Assembly (NCBI GenBank): GCA_036822015.1
Contig: DAISIL010000099.1
Span: forward strand, 1 to 7,623
DNA from: DAISIL01 sp036822015
GTDB lineage: Bacteria > Bacteroidota > Bacteroidia > Cytophagales > Bernardetiaceae
Direction: 5' to 3'
Length of the DNA: 7,623 bases
The notes below the pieces were generated by a model. That model saw nothing but the letters and a program-made list of their open reading frames with translations. It made no database searches and was not told where the DNA came from. Below are positions 6,736 through 7,623 of the stretch, in pieces; position 1 is the first letter of the stretch, and each line of letters starts with the position of its first letter. Made by a program: the position numbers and the translations under genes.

Positions 6736-7563
6736 ATGCGCCAACTGATTACGTTTTTTTATCGCTACCGAGTAACGCTTCTCTTTCTGTTTTTGGAGGG
6801 AGTGGCGTTTTGGTTGATCTATCAAAATAACCCGTACCAACGCCTGGTTTGGCTCTCGTCGGCCAACCAATGGGTAGGGCAGATTTTGGAGGTGCGGGCT
6901 AGTTTGGGCTATTACGTCGATCTGACCAACGTCAATCGAGACCTGGCCATCGAAAACGCCCGCCTACGCCAGGAACTCGAGCAGCTACGCATTCAGACCT
7001 CCCTCACCGACTCCCCCGTCGATAGTGCGCTCACTCCTTACCGCTTTATCTCGGCACGAGTGCTGAAATACTCCCTACACCAAACCAGTAACTTCCTGAC
7101 GATCAACAAAGGTAGCGATCAGGGGCTGCGTCCGGGTATGGCATTGATAACGGGTAATGGCATTGTGGGGCGTATCAAGAACGTCTCCGAAAATTTCGCA
7201 ACAGCCTATCCCCTGATTCATCCCCGCTTTCGTGTCTCCGTTACGACGCGCCGCGAGGAGCAGTTGTTTTCCGTTCGTTGGCCGGGCGGCGACCCGCGTC
7301 TGGCTTCCCTCGATCAGGTCAGCCGGGGGGCCAACGTAGCCATCGGCGATACCTTACTGACCTCTGGGCGAGATGCTGTCTTTCCCGAAGGGATGCCCGT
7401 CGGGATCATCGAAGCGATAGACCGTAATCAGGGCGCGGGTTTTCTTTCGGTGAAGTTGCGCTTTTTGGTGGACTTTACCCGCCTAAGTTACGTCTATGCC
7501 GTCGATAGTCGCTACAAAGCCGAGCGGGATTCGTTGGAACAGGTCAGTTTTCCGAAGGACTAG
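6736..7563 (+). CDS. mreC: Rod shape-determining protein MreC
   Basis: The 275-residue protein has the MreC layout: a short cytoplasmic N-terminus, one membrane helix (about 13-28), a periplasmic coiled coil (about 62-90, with NRDLAIENARLRQELEQL), then the two-lobed beta domain (about 104-265). Family signatures include FLTINKGSDQGLRPGMAL, GIVGRI, and DTLLTSGRDAVFPEGMPVG. MreC links MreB in the cytoplasm to the transpeptidase/glycosyltransferase pair (PBP2-RodA) in the envelope. The ATG at 6736 comes 10 bp after the mreB stop, which indicates cotranscription. In many relatives mreD, mrdA and rodA follow; only 60 bp remain here, so they cannot be checked. A palindrome begins 4 bp after the stop codon. 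Confidence 0.97.
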   Translation: MRQLITFFYRYRVTLLFLFLEGVAFWLIYQNNPYQRLVWLSSANQWVGQILEVRASLGYYVDLTNVNRDLAIENARLRQELEQLRIQTSLTDSPVDSALTPYRFISARVLKYSLHQTSNFLTINKGSDQGLRPGMALITGNGIVGRIKNVSENFATAYPLIHPRFRVSVTTRREEQLFSVRWPGGDPRLASLDQVSRGANVAIGDTLLTSGRDAVFPEGMPVGIIEAIDRNQGAGFLSVKLRFLVDFTRLSYVYAVDSRYKAERDSLEQVSFPKD

Positions 7564-7567
7564 CTAA

Positions 7568-7600
7568 ACACCCTAAGGGTCTTTAAGACCCTTAGGGTGT
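7568..7600. repeat. Perfect 33-bp palindrome (REP-like element or transcription-end hairpin)
   Basis: Two perfectly complementary 16-base arms (left arm ACACCCTAAGGGTCTT) flank a single central T at 7584. Each arm also contains a smaller self-complementary core: CCCT-A-AGGG in the left arm and CCCT-T-AGGG in the right. The downstream flank is A-rich (GTAAAAAAGATAAAAAATTC), not T-rich, and the upstream flank gives only TTT on the other strand. It is therefore not a standard intrinsic terminator in either direction, although the hairpin RNA would be very stable and could protect the mreBC 3' end. It resembles dispersed REP-type palindromes, but copy number cannot be judged from this window. Confidence 0.85.
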
Positions 7601-7623
7601 AAAAAAGATAAAAAATTCACGGA

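Noticed and set aside
7568..7620. Palindrome after mreC as a standard rho-independent terminator
   Set aside because: The sequence after the stem is A-rich, with no T-run on the + strand and only TTT on the minus strand.

Overview
The window reads like a chromosomal segment of a member of the Bacteroidota, possibly Saprospira/Lewinella-like (the class is a low-confidence guess). The evidence is a surface protein built from choice-of-anchor/MAM-like, Fn3 and Calx-beta domains, a periplasmic-TPR/SpoIIE phosphatase, TAnnTTTG-type promoter motifs, and a Bacteroidota-type MreB and MreC pair. All five genes lie on the + strand and fill nearly the whole window. I see no RNA gene, IS element, phage gene or CRISPR array.

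Layout. (1) Positions 1-1857 hold the 3' end of a large secreted multidomain protein. Its reading frame is open from the first base, so its start lies outside the window. It contains an internal duplication of about 762-765 bp and ends inside a Calx-beta domain. A strong intrinsic terminator follows it. (2) Positions 1929-2137 form a regulatory gap with two 16-bp dyads spaced 20 bp apart, a third half-site, and a sequence resembling a sigma-54 (-24/-12) promoter just before the next gene. (3) Positions 2138-3460 encode an NtrY-like membrane histidine kinase with a complete catalytic core but no response regulator in the window. (4) Positions 3497-5605 encode a signal peptide-TPR-transmembrane-SpoIIE/PP2C phosphatase, 36 bp after the kinase. 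(5) Positions 5700-7563 hold mreB and mreC, 10 bp apart, the start of a cell-shape (rod complex) operon. A perfect 33-bp palindrome follows mreC.

How the parts may work together. The kinase and the phosphatase are both envelope-anchored signalling proteins and may be cotranscribed. NtrY-type kinases usually act on sigma-54 activators, so the paired dyads plus a -24/-12-like element upstream of the kinase suggest an autoregulated sigma-54 circuit. This is an inference from sequence. MreB and MreC should work together in guiding cell-wall synthesis. The best candidates for new biology here are the dyad/-24/-12 arrangement, the kinase-phosphatase pair, and the palindrome placed directly after mreC. 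The coding genes themselves belong to known families.
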